From Phycisphaerales bacterium (GTDB lineage Bacteria; Planctomycetota; Phycisphaerae; Phycisphaerales; UBA1924): a stretch of DNA of 8,990 nt. A model generated the notes under the pieces. That model was not told where the DNA came from, did no database searches, and saw nothing but the letters and a program-made list of their open reading frames with translations. Positions 1-5,558 of the stretch are shown here, piece after piece. Each line of letters opens with the position of its first letter. Position 1 is the first letter of the stretch. Location of the stretch: contig DOJA01000216.1 of NCBI GenBank assembly GCA_003511945.1, positions 1 to 8,990 of the forward strand. The letters run 5' to 3'. A program made the translations under genes and the position numbers.

Positions 1-33
1 GGGGGGGGGGGGGCCGGGGGGGCGGGGGGGGGG
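1..33. repeat. G-homopolymer-like tract at the window edge
   Basis: The first 33 bases are almost pure G, broken only by CC at 14-15 and a C at 23. The tract lies directly after the 3' end of the endonuclease gene, whose stop is at 40-42 on the minus strand, so on the coding strand it is a C-run following GGAAAA. It could form a G-quadruplex on the plus strand. It could also be a sequencing or assembly artefact at a contig end. No coding sequence is visible in it. Confidence 0.7.
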
Positions 34-39
34 TTTTCC

Positions 40-1752
40 TCAGGGGCAGAGTTCGAGCCAGCGGCCGAGGGCCGCGGTGATGTCGTCGAAGTCGACCGTG
101 CCGCTGAGGTCGGCGTCGCCGGGGCCGGTGCCGGGCGTGTAGTCAGCGAGCCAGTGGCCCAGGATGGCGGTGATGTCGTCGAAGTCGACCTCGCGATCGG
201 CGTTGGCGTCGCCGGGGCAGGGTGAATCGATGGTGACCTCGAAGCGCAGGGCGAGCATGGAGTTCACGGCGCCCGGCAGGTCCTCGTCGCTCACGAGCAC
301 CTGGGTGTTCAGTGCATAAAGACCCGGCGCGAGCCCGGTGGGATCGAACTGGACGGTGAGCGTGCCCGGGGTGGCGCTGATGTCGGTGGGCAAGGGGTTG
401 ATGGGGGTGAAGGGGCCGGAGAGGCCGACGACGGCGTCGACATCGAGCGCGGCCTGGTCTGGACCGCCGCCCCGGTTGTAGATGGGGATGTTGATGTCGA
501 ATGGCGGGTCGGTCGGCTGCGCGCCGGCGCTGATGGTGGCGGTGGTGACGGTCTGCGCGGGGCTGAAGGACGCGGCCGCGTGCGTCAGCACATCGACCGC
601 GACGCTGACGGTGTCGTTCGCGTCGGCGGATCCCTGGCCCGGGCCGGCGGAGGTCAGGTCGGTGTTGTTGACGGTGAGGAAGCCGACCGAGAGCCCGGGG
701 CTGGCGGTGGAGAGGGCGGTGAGCGTGAGAGCGGCCTGCTGCGGGTCGTACGGGAAGAGTCGGCCCTGGAGCCGGCCATCCACGGTGAAGCCGCCGGCGA
801 TGGAGAGGTCGTAGGAGGTGGGTGTGGCGCCGGACTTCGAGAGGGTGACGGTCTGCTGAGGGAGCGGCGCGCCGACCAGCGCGCGCAGGGAGACCATCAG
901 GGACGAGGAGCCGTCGGGGTTGGGCGCGGGGCCGACATGCAGGGTGGACGAGTTGGGCGTCGGTCCCCAGATGGCCCAGACGAACTCGGGTCGATCGACG
1001 AAGGGGTTGCGGTTGCCCTGGTAGTAGGAGGGGTTCAGCGAGTTGGAGAAGACGATCTCGTTTCGCCTGCGTTCCTCGGCGTCCGGCGGGTCGGTGTAGT
1101 GCCACTGGAGCATGCTGGCGAGGTCGCCCATCTGGCTGCCGACGGGGAAGCCGTTGACGAGACTGAGGTCGGTGGTGTTGGCGTCGGCGCCGTCGTAGCG
1201 GGTGTCCATGTAGAACATGGCGCGGGCCATCTCGCCCCGATGGTTCACGCCGGGCAGCAGGGCCGCGGCGAGCGGGTCCCAGAAGCCCCCGAGGGTGCCG
1301 AAGGGATCGTTGCCGCGGGAACTGTTCACGCCCGGGTCGGAGGGGCGGAGCATGTGCAGGTCGGAGTAGTCCGGGCCGGACTCGCCCCCGCCCTGGCGGC
1401 TGACGGGCCAGGTGTGCTCGCGGTTCCAGGTGACGCCCGAGTCCCAGGTGTTGGGGACGGCGTTGCCGGTGTAGATCAGCACGATCTTCGAGGGATCGGT
1501 CGGGTCCGGATCGGTGAGCGCGAGGGCTTGGCGTGCATCGCCGTAGGAACGCACCAGGTGCGTGGTCGAGGCGGGGTTCCAGTAGTCCTTCGACGCGATG
1601 AGGTGGAGATTCCCCTTCAGCGCCAGACCGGTGCCGGCCGCGGAGTCGTAGTAGCCCGCGGGCGGGTCGTGCTGCGCTGCCGCGTGGTGGATCGACAGCG
1701 ACAGGGCGCCGCAGGGCACGAGCGCCATCAGAGCGCGGGGGATCAACGCCAT
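40..1752 (-). CDS. Secreted endonuclease I family nuclease with C-terminal dockerin-like repeats
   Basis: A 570-residue exported nuclease. Residues 1-26 form a signal peptide: Arg6, a hydrophobic stretch, then AAA before Gln27. The endonuclease I domain covers about residues 33-280. It shows the His-Me finger motif WNREHTWP (109-116, catalytic His113 expected), then DLHMLRPSD (131-139) and the N..R.N pattern at 143-148. This family cleaves DNA and sometimes RNA non-specifically outside the cytoplasm. Residues ~285-505 are beta-rich, probably Ig-like, and not recognised further. Residues 512-569 hold two EF-hand-type dockerin-like repeats, each containing VDFDDITA and ending in a Trp, with flanking Cys512 and Cys569. 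The reading frame stays open far upstream through the next gene, but the ATG at 1752 begins the signal peptide and has an AAGGA ribosome site seven bases away. It lies 86 bases after the GGDEF gene on the same strand. The domain call is firm; the cleavage specificity is unknown. Confidence 0.93.
   Translation of the reverse strand: MALIPRALMALVPCGALSLSIHHAAAQHDPPAGYYDSAAGTGLALKGNLHLIASKDYWNPASTTHLVRSYGDARQALALTDPDPTDPSKIVLIYTGNAVPNTWDSGVTWNREHTWPVSRQGGGESGPDYSDLHMLRPSDPGVNSSRGNDPFGTLGGFWDPLAAALLPGVNHRGEMARAMFYMDTRYDGADANTTDLSLVNGFPVGSQMGDLASMLQWHYTDPPDAEERRRNEIVFSNSLNPSYYQGNRNPFVDRPEFVWAIWGPTPNSSTLHVGPAPNPDGSSSLMVSLRALVGAPLPQQTVTLSKSGATPTSYDLSIAGGFTVDGRLQGRLFPYDPQQAALTLTALSTASPGLSVGFLTVNNTDLTSAGPGQGSADANDTVSVAVDVLTHAAASFSPAQTVTTATISAGAQPTDPPFDINIPIYNRGGGPDQAALDVDAVVGLSGPFTPINPLPTDISATPGTLTVQFDPTGLAPGLYALNTQVLVSDEDLPGAVNSMLALRFEVTIDSPCPGDANADREVDFDDITAILGHWLADYTPGTGPGDADLSGTVDFDDITAALGRWLELCP
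74..190 (-). repeat. Pair of 24-base identical direct repeats inside the dockerin-like tail
   Basis: The same 24 bases occur at 74-97 and 167-190. They encode the VDFDDITA core of the two EF-hand-like repeats in the endonuclease. The codons are identical in both copies, whereas the sequence around each copy has diverged. That points to a recent internal duplication or to gene conversion between the repeats. Confidence 0.85.
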
Positions 1753-1759
1753 GGGGTCA

Positions 1760-1765
1760 TCCTTC
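1760..1765 (-). promoter_or_regulatory. Ribosome binding site that sets the endonuclease start
   Basis: On the minus strand GAAGGA lies seven bases before the ATG at 1752. It supports starting at the signal peptide rather than at any upstream in-frame codon. The rest of 1753-1838 holds only a short CCCGG/CCGGG inverted repeat (1773-1786) and no clear promoter or terminator. Confidence 0.7.
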
Positions 1766-1838
1766 TCTCTCGCCCGGACGCCCGGGTCGGCGCGGGGACG
1801 GGGAGAGGGTAGCCGAGGACCCCGGGTTCGGCGGGGGC

Positions 1839-2789
1839 TCAGGACGCCAGGGCCAGGTGGGCCTTGCCGTCGGAGGGCGGGCCGCTGAAGACCTCGACGC
1901 GGTTCCGGCCGGCGTGCTTGGCCTGGTAGAGCATCTGGTCGGCGGCCTGGATCCACGAGGCCGGGTCGTCCTTGCCCGCGAGCCCGGCGGTGGTCAGGCC
2001 GAAGGAGGCGGTCGCGTGGATGTCTGGGAACTTGGGCCAGCCCTTGGCCTCCAGGGCCGCGCGGATGCGCTCGGCGACCTGTCTCGCTTCGTCGCGATCG
2101 GTGTCGGGCAGGATGATGACGAACTCCTCCCCGCCGTAGCGACAGGGGATGTCGTAGGCGCGGAGCTCGGTGGTGAGGACCTCGGCGAACCCCTGGAGGA
2201 CGGCGTCGCCCGCCGGGTGCCCGAAGGTGTCGTTGAGCTTCTTGAAGTGGTCGAGGTCGCACAGGACCAGGGCAAGGTGCTTGTTGTTCCGGGAGGCCTC
2301 GGCGAGCTCGGAGGCGAGGCGCTCGTTGAAGTAGGCGCGGTTCCACAGCCCGGTGAGCCCATCGACCTGGGCCCGCATCTCGAGCATCTTCATCAGGCGG
2401 GAGATGCGGATGGCGGAGTTGATCCGGGCGCGGAGCTCGTGGATGTCGAACGGCTTGCACACGAAGTCCATGGCGCCCAGTTCGAAGGCGCGGACCTTGT
2501 CCTCCGGGCTCGTGGTGCCCGAGAGGACGATGACGGGGATCGAGATCGTCTGCGAGCACTCCTTCAGCGCCCGCATGGTCTGGAACCCGTCGACGACGGG
2601 CATGTTGAGGTCGAGGAGGATGAGCGAGGGCTGGTGCGACTGCGCCAGCTCGACTCCCTCGGTGCTGTCGAAGGCGGCGAGGAACTCGAGCCCCTCGTTC
2701 TTCAGTTTGAAGGCGAGGAGCCGGTGGATCGACGGGGAGTCGTCGATGAGCAGGAGGATCGGCTTCTGCTGTTCCTTCGTGTGGGGCAA
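1839..2789 (-). CDS. Response regulator with receiver and GGDEF domains (probable diguanylate cyclase)
   Basis: A 316-residue cytoplasmic protein with a PleD-like output. The receiver domain (10-128) has the acidic pair Asp16-Asp17, phospho-acceptor Asp60 in LILLDLNMP, Ser90, and Lys112 in CKPF. A short helix (129-141) leads to the GGDEF domain (142-302), which has DGLTGLWNR, DLDHFKKLND and the active-site loop GGEEF at 219-223. An RxxD motif (Arg210-Asp213) lies at the spacing of the inhibitory I-site, so product inhibition by cyclic-di-GMP is expected. It should make cyclic-di-GMP from two GTP when phosphorylated. The start is a TTG at 2789. No ATG or GTG lies further upstream in frame, and an AAAGG sits eleven bases before it, so translation initiation may be weak. 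It follows the Hpt gene by 56 bases on the same strand, which suggests one operon and a phosphorelay. Confidence in the domains is high; the exact partner kinase is not in the window. Confidence 0.93.
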   Translation of the reverse strand: MPHTKEQQKPILLLIDDSPSIHRLLAFKLKNEGLEFLAAFDSTEGVELAQSHQPSLILLDLNMPVVDGFQTMRALKECSQTISIPVIVLSGTTSPEDKVRAFELGAMDFVCKPFDIHELRARINSAIRISRLMKMLEMRAQVDGLTGLWNRAYFNERLASELAEASRNNKHLALVLCDLDHFKKLNDTFGHPAGDAVLQGFAEVLTTELRAYDIPCRYGGEEFVIILPDTDRDEARQVAERIRAALEAKGWPKFPDIHATASFGLTTAGLAGKDDPASWIQAADQMLYQAKHAGRNRVEVFSGPPSDGKAHLALAS

Positions 2790-2845
2790 GGTCGGGTCCG
2801 CCTTTCGTCCGTGGGGCGCTGGGTGGGGGCTCGTGGGCCGCGTGG

Positions 2846-3169
2846 TCAGACGACGACGCGGCTGCAGAGGTCGATGAGGTGGTCGAACTGCGCCTGAACG
2901 GAGGACAGGTCCTGGTCCGCCGACTTGAGGGATCGCTCGAGGATGGCGGCGGCGTCGCCGACGCTGCTGTAGCCGTAGCCGGGGCTGGCGCCCTTGAGCT
3001 GGTGTGCGACTCGGGTGAGGGCCTCGGTGTCGTGGACGCGCCAGGCGTCCTCGAGGGCGGCGACCCGCTCGGGCATCTCGTCGACGAACATCTGGATGAT
3101 CTCCAGCATGTCCGCGTCGGAGGACATTTCGCTGCGGATCGGCCCGGCGGGGCCTTTGGGGTCGGTCAT
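2846..3169 (-). CDS. Small Hpt (histidine phosphotransfer) domain protein
   Basis: A 107-residue protein that is almost entirely one Hpt domain. The motif AHQLKGASPGYGY carries the phosphorylated histidine at residue 56, followed by the expected Lys and Gly. Helices before it (about 21-50) and after it (68-105) fit a four-helix Hpt bundle. Such proteins shuttle phosphate between a hybrid histidine kinase and a response regulator in the cytoplasm. The response regulator gene directly downstream on the same strand, 56 bases away, is the obvious candidate partner, but that is inference. The ATG at 3169 is preferred because GGAG lies nine bases upstream. An in-frame ATG at 3199 has no ribosome site and would add ten Pro/Arg-rich residues. 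No kinase is seen nearby. Confidence 0.88.
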   Translation of the reverse strand: MTDPKGPAGPIRSEMSSDADMLEIIQMFVDEMPERVAALEDAWRVHDTEALTRVAHQLKGASPGYGYSSVGDAAAILERSLKSADQDLSSVQAQFDHLIDLCSRVVV

Positions 3170-3178
3170 GGGGTCGCG

Positions 3179-3182
3179 CTCC
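3179..3182 (-). promoter_or_regulatory. Ribosome binding site for the Hpt gene
   Basis: On the minus strand GGAG lies nine bases before the ATG at 3169. It favours that codon over the in-frame ATG at 3199. The upstream stretch 3200-3318 should hold the promoter of the Hpt-GGDEF unit. I see no convincing -35/-10 pair there, only a weak GATAAC. Confidence 0.55.
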
Positions 3183-3318
3183 GATGGCCGTGGCCCCATT
3201 CGGATCGGTCGGAGGCGGGGCCGGGTTCAGCGCGACGGGGAGAAGCGGGCGGGGTAGGGTTATCGGAGACTGCGGCGAGCGCTCCTCGAAGGACAGGGTC
3301 GCATGCGCCTAAGAGCTC

Positions 3319-3402
3319 CTCACAGAACGACTTCTTCTCCTCGGTGGGCCGGGCGGCCCTCCCGGTCCTCTACTCGGAGTAATTCTGTGAGCGGTCCCAC
3401 AC
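3319..3402 (+). repeat. Copy A of a dispersed structured intergenic repeat, with terminal inverted repeats
   Basis: CTCACAGAA (3319-3327) and TTCTGTGAG (3383-3391) are perfect 9-base inverted repeats bounding a 73-base unit. Inside is a hairpin: GGGCCGGG (3346-3353), a 7-base loop, and CCCGGTCC (3361-3368), with one G-U pair. A small TACTC-G-GAGTA palindrome lies at 3371-3381. Bases 3329-3402 match the reverse complement of 7393-7472 closely, including GACTTC, TCCTCGGTGGG, CGGGCGGCCC and ATTCTGTGAGCGGT.CCACAC. The copy lies between the Hpt gene and the 3' end of the alpha/beta-hydrolase-fold gene. It looks like a short non-autonomous repeat (MITE-like or REP-like) or a structured RNA or terminator element. 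Predicted peptides across it, such as SSPRWAGRPS, are unlikely to be real proteins. Confidence 0.85.
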
Positions 3403-3422
3403 GCCGAGGGGGGGCGTCCGTC

Positions 3423-4559
3423 TCAGCGGGCCGCGATGGATCGCTGGATCAGTCGCTCCAACGCCGCGTCGAATGCCGCCGGTTGATCGTCCATCACAAA
3501 GATCGCGGCGTCGGGTATGAACTCGACGACGATCCGGGGAGACCTGCTCTTGAGGAACTCCCAGTGCGGGTCGCCGGTGATCTGCTCGATGGCGGCCTCC
3601 CGGCTACCGTACCTGGCGGTCATCCGATCGAGCATCGCCTCGCGCGCTTTCTGGGGGTCCTGACCGTTGCGCTCTGCTTGCGCTCCAATGGAGGCGAGGA
3701 TCGACTCGAGATCCTTGCGGGGCGTGATGACCGATACCGGGACCGCGAACTCCGCGAATCTGGTGGTGAGGTTGGTGGTGAGGTACTCGAGGTAGTAGCG
3801 GACCTGTACCGGGAGCGGGACAGTCTCTATCGCCCGCTCGAGCCTCGCGCCCTTGTCGGCGCTGGTCTTGGTCAGGGCCGGGGCCTTGTAGCTGTTGGCC
3901 AGGAACTGCTCGCGGGAGACGGCTCGGAAGAAGGGAACCCACTGTTGATTCACCCGCTCGAGCTGCGCCTCACGCGGGACATCGAACATCTCGCCAGCCG
4001 ACTTGGGAGGGTTCTTCGGGTCGAACATGACCCGCGCCGGTGAGCCAGACACGACCGCCACACCGCCGATCAGATCAGGGTGGTCGAGCGCCAGTCGCAT
4101 GGCGTAGTGGTCGCCCATCAGGTGGTGGCCCACGATGATCGGCTTCTCCAGCCCCTGCCGGCGGATCAGTCGCACGACGCCGTCGACCAGTGCGTCCGAC
4201 CACGGGGTGGATTCGAACGACTCGGGGTCCTCAGGCATGGGGTACGCGGGCGTCCCCCCGTGGCCCGGTGGGGTGATGGCGTACATCGTGTAGCGTTCGG
4301 TGTGACGCGCCATGAACTCATCCCACACCGAGGCGTCGAACGCGGCTCCGGGGATGAGCACCAGGGTGACGGGGCCGTTCCCACGCTTCACGAACGGGAT
4401 GTCGGCGGTGAGCGGCACGGTGGCCTGGCCCTCGACATGGCGGAGGTTGTTGATGGTCGGCTTCGGCGCGTCCTCGGCGCCGACCGCGCCGCCGGCCAGC
4501 GTGAGGGTGACTGCGCAGAGCATCCCGAGGGTGCGAATACGGGGGAATGTGGTGGTCAC
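3423..4559 (-). CDS. Exported alpha/beta-hydrolase-fold protein lacking the catalytic Ser and His
   Basis: A 378-residue protein with a signal peptide (1-28, hydrophobic LCAVTLTLAGGAVGA) and then an alpha/beta-hydrolase fold. VTLVLIPGAAFDASVWDEF (64-82) is the strand and oxyanion-hole region, followed by YAITPPGHGGTP (93-104). The nucleophile elbow normally reads GHSxGG. Here it is GHHLMGD (144-150), one residue longer and with no Ser, Cys or Asp at the nucleophile position. Near the C-terminus, where the family has GHF before a ..QP.F motif, this protein has AIF (352-354), so Ile353 replaces the catalytic His. A possible acid lies in VITPRKD. The fold is clear but classical esterase chemistry is not expected. 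It may be a binding protein or an unusual enzyme. It starts at GTG 4559, supported by AAGGAG nine bases upstream. The AraC-family gene lies 114 bases upstream on the same strand and may regulate it or be co-transcribed with it. Confidence 0.85.
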   Translation of the reverse strand: MTTTFPRIRTLGMLCAVTLTLAGGAVGAEDAPKPTINNLRHVEGQATVPLTADIPFVKRGNGPVTLVLIPGAAFDASVWDEFMARHTERYTMYAITPPGHGGTPAYPMPEDPESFESTPWSDALVDGVVRLIRRQGLEKPIIVGHHLMGDHYAMRLALDHPDLIGGVAVVSGSPARVMFDPKNPPKSAGEMFDVPREAQLERVNQQWVPFFRAVSREQFLANSYKAPALTKTSADKGARLERAIETVPLPVQVRYYLEYLTTNLTTRFAEFAVPVSVITPRKDLESILASIGAQAERNGQDPQKAREAMLDRMTARYGSREAAIEQITGDPHWEFLKSRSPRIVVEFIPDAAIFVMDDQPAAFDAALERLIQRSIAAR

Positions 4560-4568
4560 TGAACGGGT

Positions 4569-4574
4569 CTCCTT
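4569..4574 (-). promoter_or_regulatory. Ribosome binding site that decides the GTG start of the alpha/beta-hydrolase-fold gene
   Basis: AAGGAG on the minus strand lies nine bases before the GTG at 4559. It is one of the strongest Shine-Dalgarno matches in the window. It supports the GTG over the in-frame ATG at codon 13, which would cut into the signal peptide. Confidence 0.75.
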
Positions 4575-4583
4575 GTGGCTCCT

Positions 4584-4650
4584 GCGGCGCGTCGCCGCGC
4601 TGTGCCGACGGTCAGTGTGACGCGCGACGGTTGGCCGGTCTTGGACCGGC
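4584..4650. promoter_or_regulatory. Three short inverted repeats between the AraC-family and alpha/beta-hydrolase-fold genes
   Basis: The 114-base gap contains GCGGCG-CGT-CGCCGC (4584-4598), GTCA-GTG-TGAC (4611-4621) and GCCGGTC-TTG-GACCGGC (4634-4650). The last is a perfect 7-base stem with a 3-base loop just past the AraC-family stop codon. It could be a terminator or attenuator, although no T-run follows it. The others could be operator sites. Function is not established. Confidence 0.4.
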
Positions 4651-4673
4651 GTCGCACCGGGACGCCCGGCGCG

Positions 4674-5477
4674 TCATCCGGGGCCTTGCCCGCGCCAGCG
4701 CGACGGGGTCGTCCCCGTCACCGCTCGGAAAACGCGGGTGCAGTGGCTCTGGTCCGCGAAGCCGGCGCGGGCCGCGGCCTGGGCGACCGAGAGGTCGGAG
4801 TCCTCGATGAGGCGGATGACTCGGCGAACCCGCGCCGCGCGCACGAACGCACCGACCGAGCAGCCGTGGTGCGCCTGAAAGGCCCGGCACAGCGTCGAGC
4901 GGTGGACTCCGAAGGATGCCGCGAGGGCGTCGAGGTCGGGGGTGGACTCGAGCGAGTCCAGCAGGACCGCCGCGCAGCGCTCGCCCAGGCGCGCGGTCTC
5001 TCTGCGTGTGCATCGCTCGTGCCGACGCACGCGCATCAGTGTGCCTACCAGAACGGAGCACAGTCCCTCCGCCACGACCGGAGTCAGGTCGTCCGGGCGG
5101 CGCACCTCGGTCTGCAGGCGGCAGAGCGCCGCGGCGTCGGGCGCCTCGGACTGGCTCAGCCCGTTCCATTCATCCATGGCGCGCCGGTCGATGTCGAGCG
5201 AGGAGGGATCGAAGGCAATCCGGAGAGTCCGGGCACCGCTCGTCCCGAATCGGTTCGAGTGGGTCAGTCCCGGGGGCTTGGTGACCACGGACCCCGGCCC
5301 GGCGCAGAGCCAGGTCTTCGCGCTCGACTCCCGGTACTCCCCCTCCAGGACGAAGTGGAGGCAGGCGCACGAGTGCTCGTGGCGAGGGGTCACGAGACCG
5401 CCTTGGTGCACCGTCTCGGACACCTCAAACGCTCCGGCCCGGAGCAGGCGATTCTGGCGGCCGAAACAGGCGGTCAT
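4674..5477 (-). CDS. AraC/XylS-family transcriptional regulator with N-terminal cupin-like domain
   Basis: A 267-residue DNA-binding regulator. The N-terminal part (about 10-95) has the cupin-like pattern PRHEHSCACLHFVLEGEY, then PGSVVTKPPGLTHSNRFG, the usual ligand-sensing and dimerisation module of AraC proteins. The C-terminal part (about 164-262) has two helix-turn-helix units: DLDALAASFGVHRSTLCRAF near 181-200, and LSVAQAAARAGFADQSHCTRVFR near 229-251, followed by the family hallmark TGTTPSRWR. The effector is unknown. The ATG at 5477 has GGAG nine bases upstream. A longer reading to GTG 5567 has no ribosome site and would run into the divergent gene's start. It shares an 81-base divergent promoter region with the formylglycine-generating enzyme and lies upstream of the alpha/beta-hydrolase-fold gene on its own strand. 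Either neighbour could be its target; this is inference from arrangement. Confidence 0.9.
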   Translation of the reverse strand: MTACFGRQNRLLRAGAFEVSETVHQGGLVTPRHEHSCACLHFVLEGEYRESSAKTWLCAGPGSVVTKPPGLTHSNRFGTSGARTLRIAFDPSSLDIDRRAMDEWNGLSQSEAPDAAALCRLQTEVRRPDDLTPVVAEGLCSVLVGTLMRVRRHERCTRRETARLGERCAAVLLDSLESTPDLDALAASFGVHRSTLCRAFQAHHGCSVGAFVRAARVRRVIRLIEDSDLSVAQAAARAGFADQSHCTRVFRAVTGTTPSRWRGQGPG

Positions 5478-5558
5478 GCGGGGCTGCTCCGTGCGGGCTC
5501 TCCCAAGTGTTACCGCGGCGGTTCGGAATGGTTGGGGGCAATCACGACGGAGACTATG
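5478..5558. promoter_or_regulatory. Divergent promoter region between the AraC-family and formylglycine-generating enzyme genes
   Basis: These 81 bases separate two divergent starts. They hold the AraC-family ribosome site (GGAG on the minus strand, 5487-5490) and the enzyme's ribosome site (GGAG, 5549-5552). Between them is a perfect odd palindrome ACCGC-G-GCGGT (5512-5522), a candidate operator. No confident -35/-10 boxes can be named in sequence this GC-rich. Confidence 0.45.

Noticed and set aside
9..25. Lipobox in the endonuclease (LVPC at residues 11-14)
   Set aside because: Pro directly before Cys does not fit the lipobox, the Cys comes very early, and a better ordinary cleavage site (AAA before Gln27) follows. 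The coordinates given are residue-level context only; the codons lie near 1710-1722.
580..1812. Long plus-strand open frame opposite the endonuclease
   Set aside because: It is a Gly/Val/Arg-rich shadow with no recognisable domain and lies wholly opposite a clear nuclease gene.
1753..2559. In-frame upstream extension of the endonuclease reading frame (would give 839 residues)
   Set aside because: The extension runs antiparallel in composition style (Arg/Pro/His-rich) through the well-supported GGDEF gene in another frame. A signal peptide and ribosome site mark the true start at 1752.
1857..2897. Long plus-strand open frame opposite the GGDEF gene
   Set aside because: It is a product of high GC content. 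The sequence is low in complexity and has no motif, while the minus strand encodes clear receiver and GGDEF motifs.
3303..4043. Plus-strand open frame starting in repeat copy A and running opposite the alpha/beta-hydrolase-fold gene
   Set aside because: It has no domain and no ribosome site, and its first part is only the translation of the repeat.
4575..5555. N-terminal extension of the formylglycine-generating enzyme to 686 residues
   Set aside because: The extension lies opposite the AraC-family gene and has no family motif. The ribosome site at 5549-5552 and the family alignment place the start at 5559.
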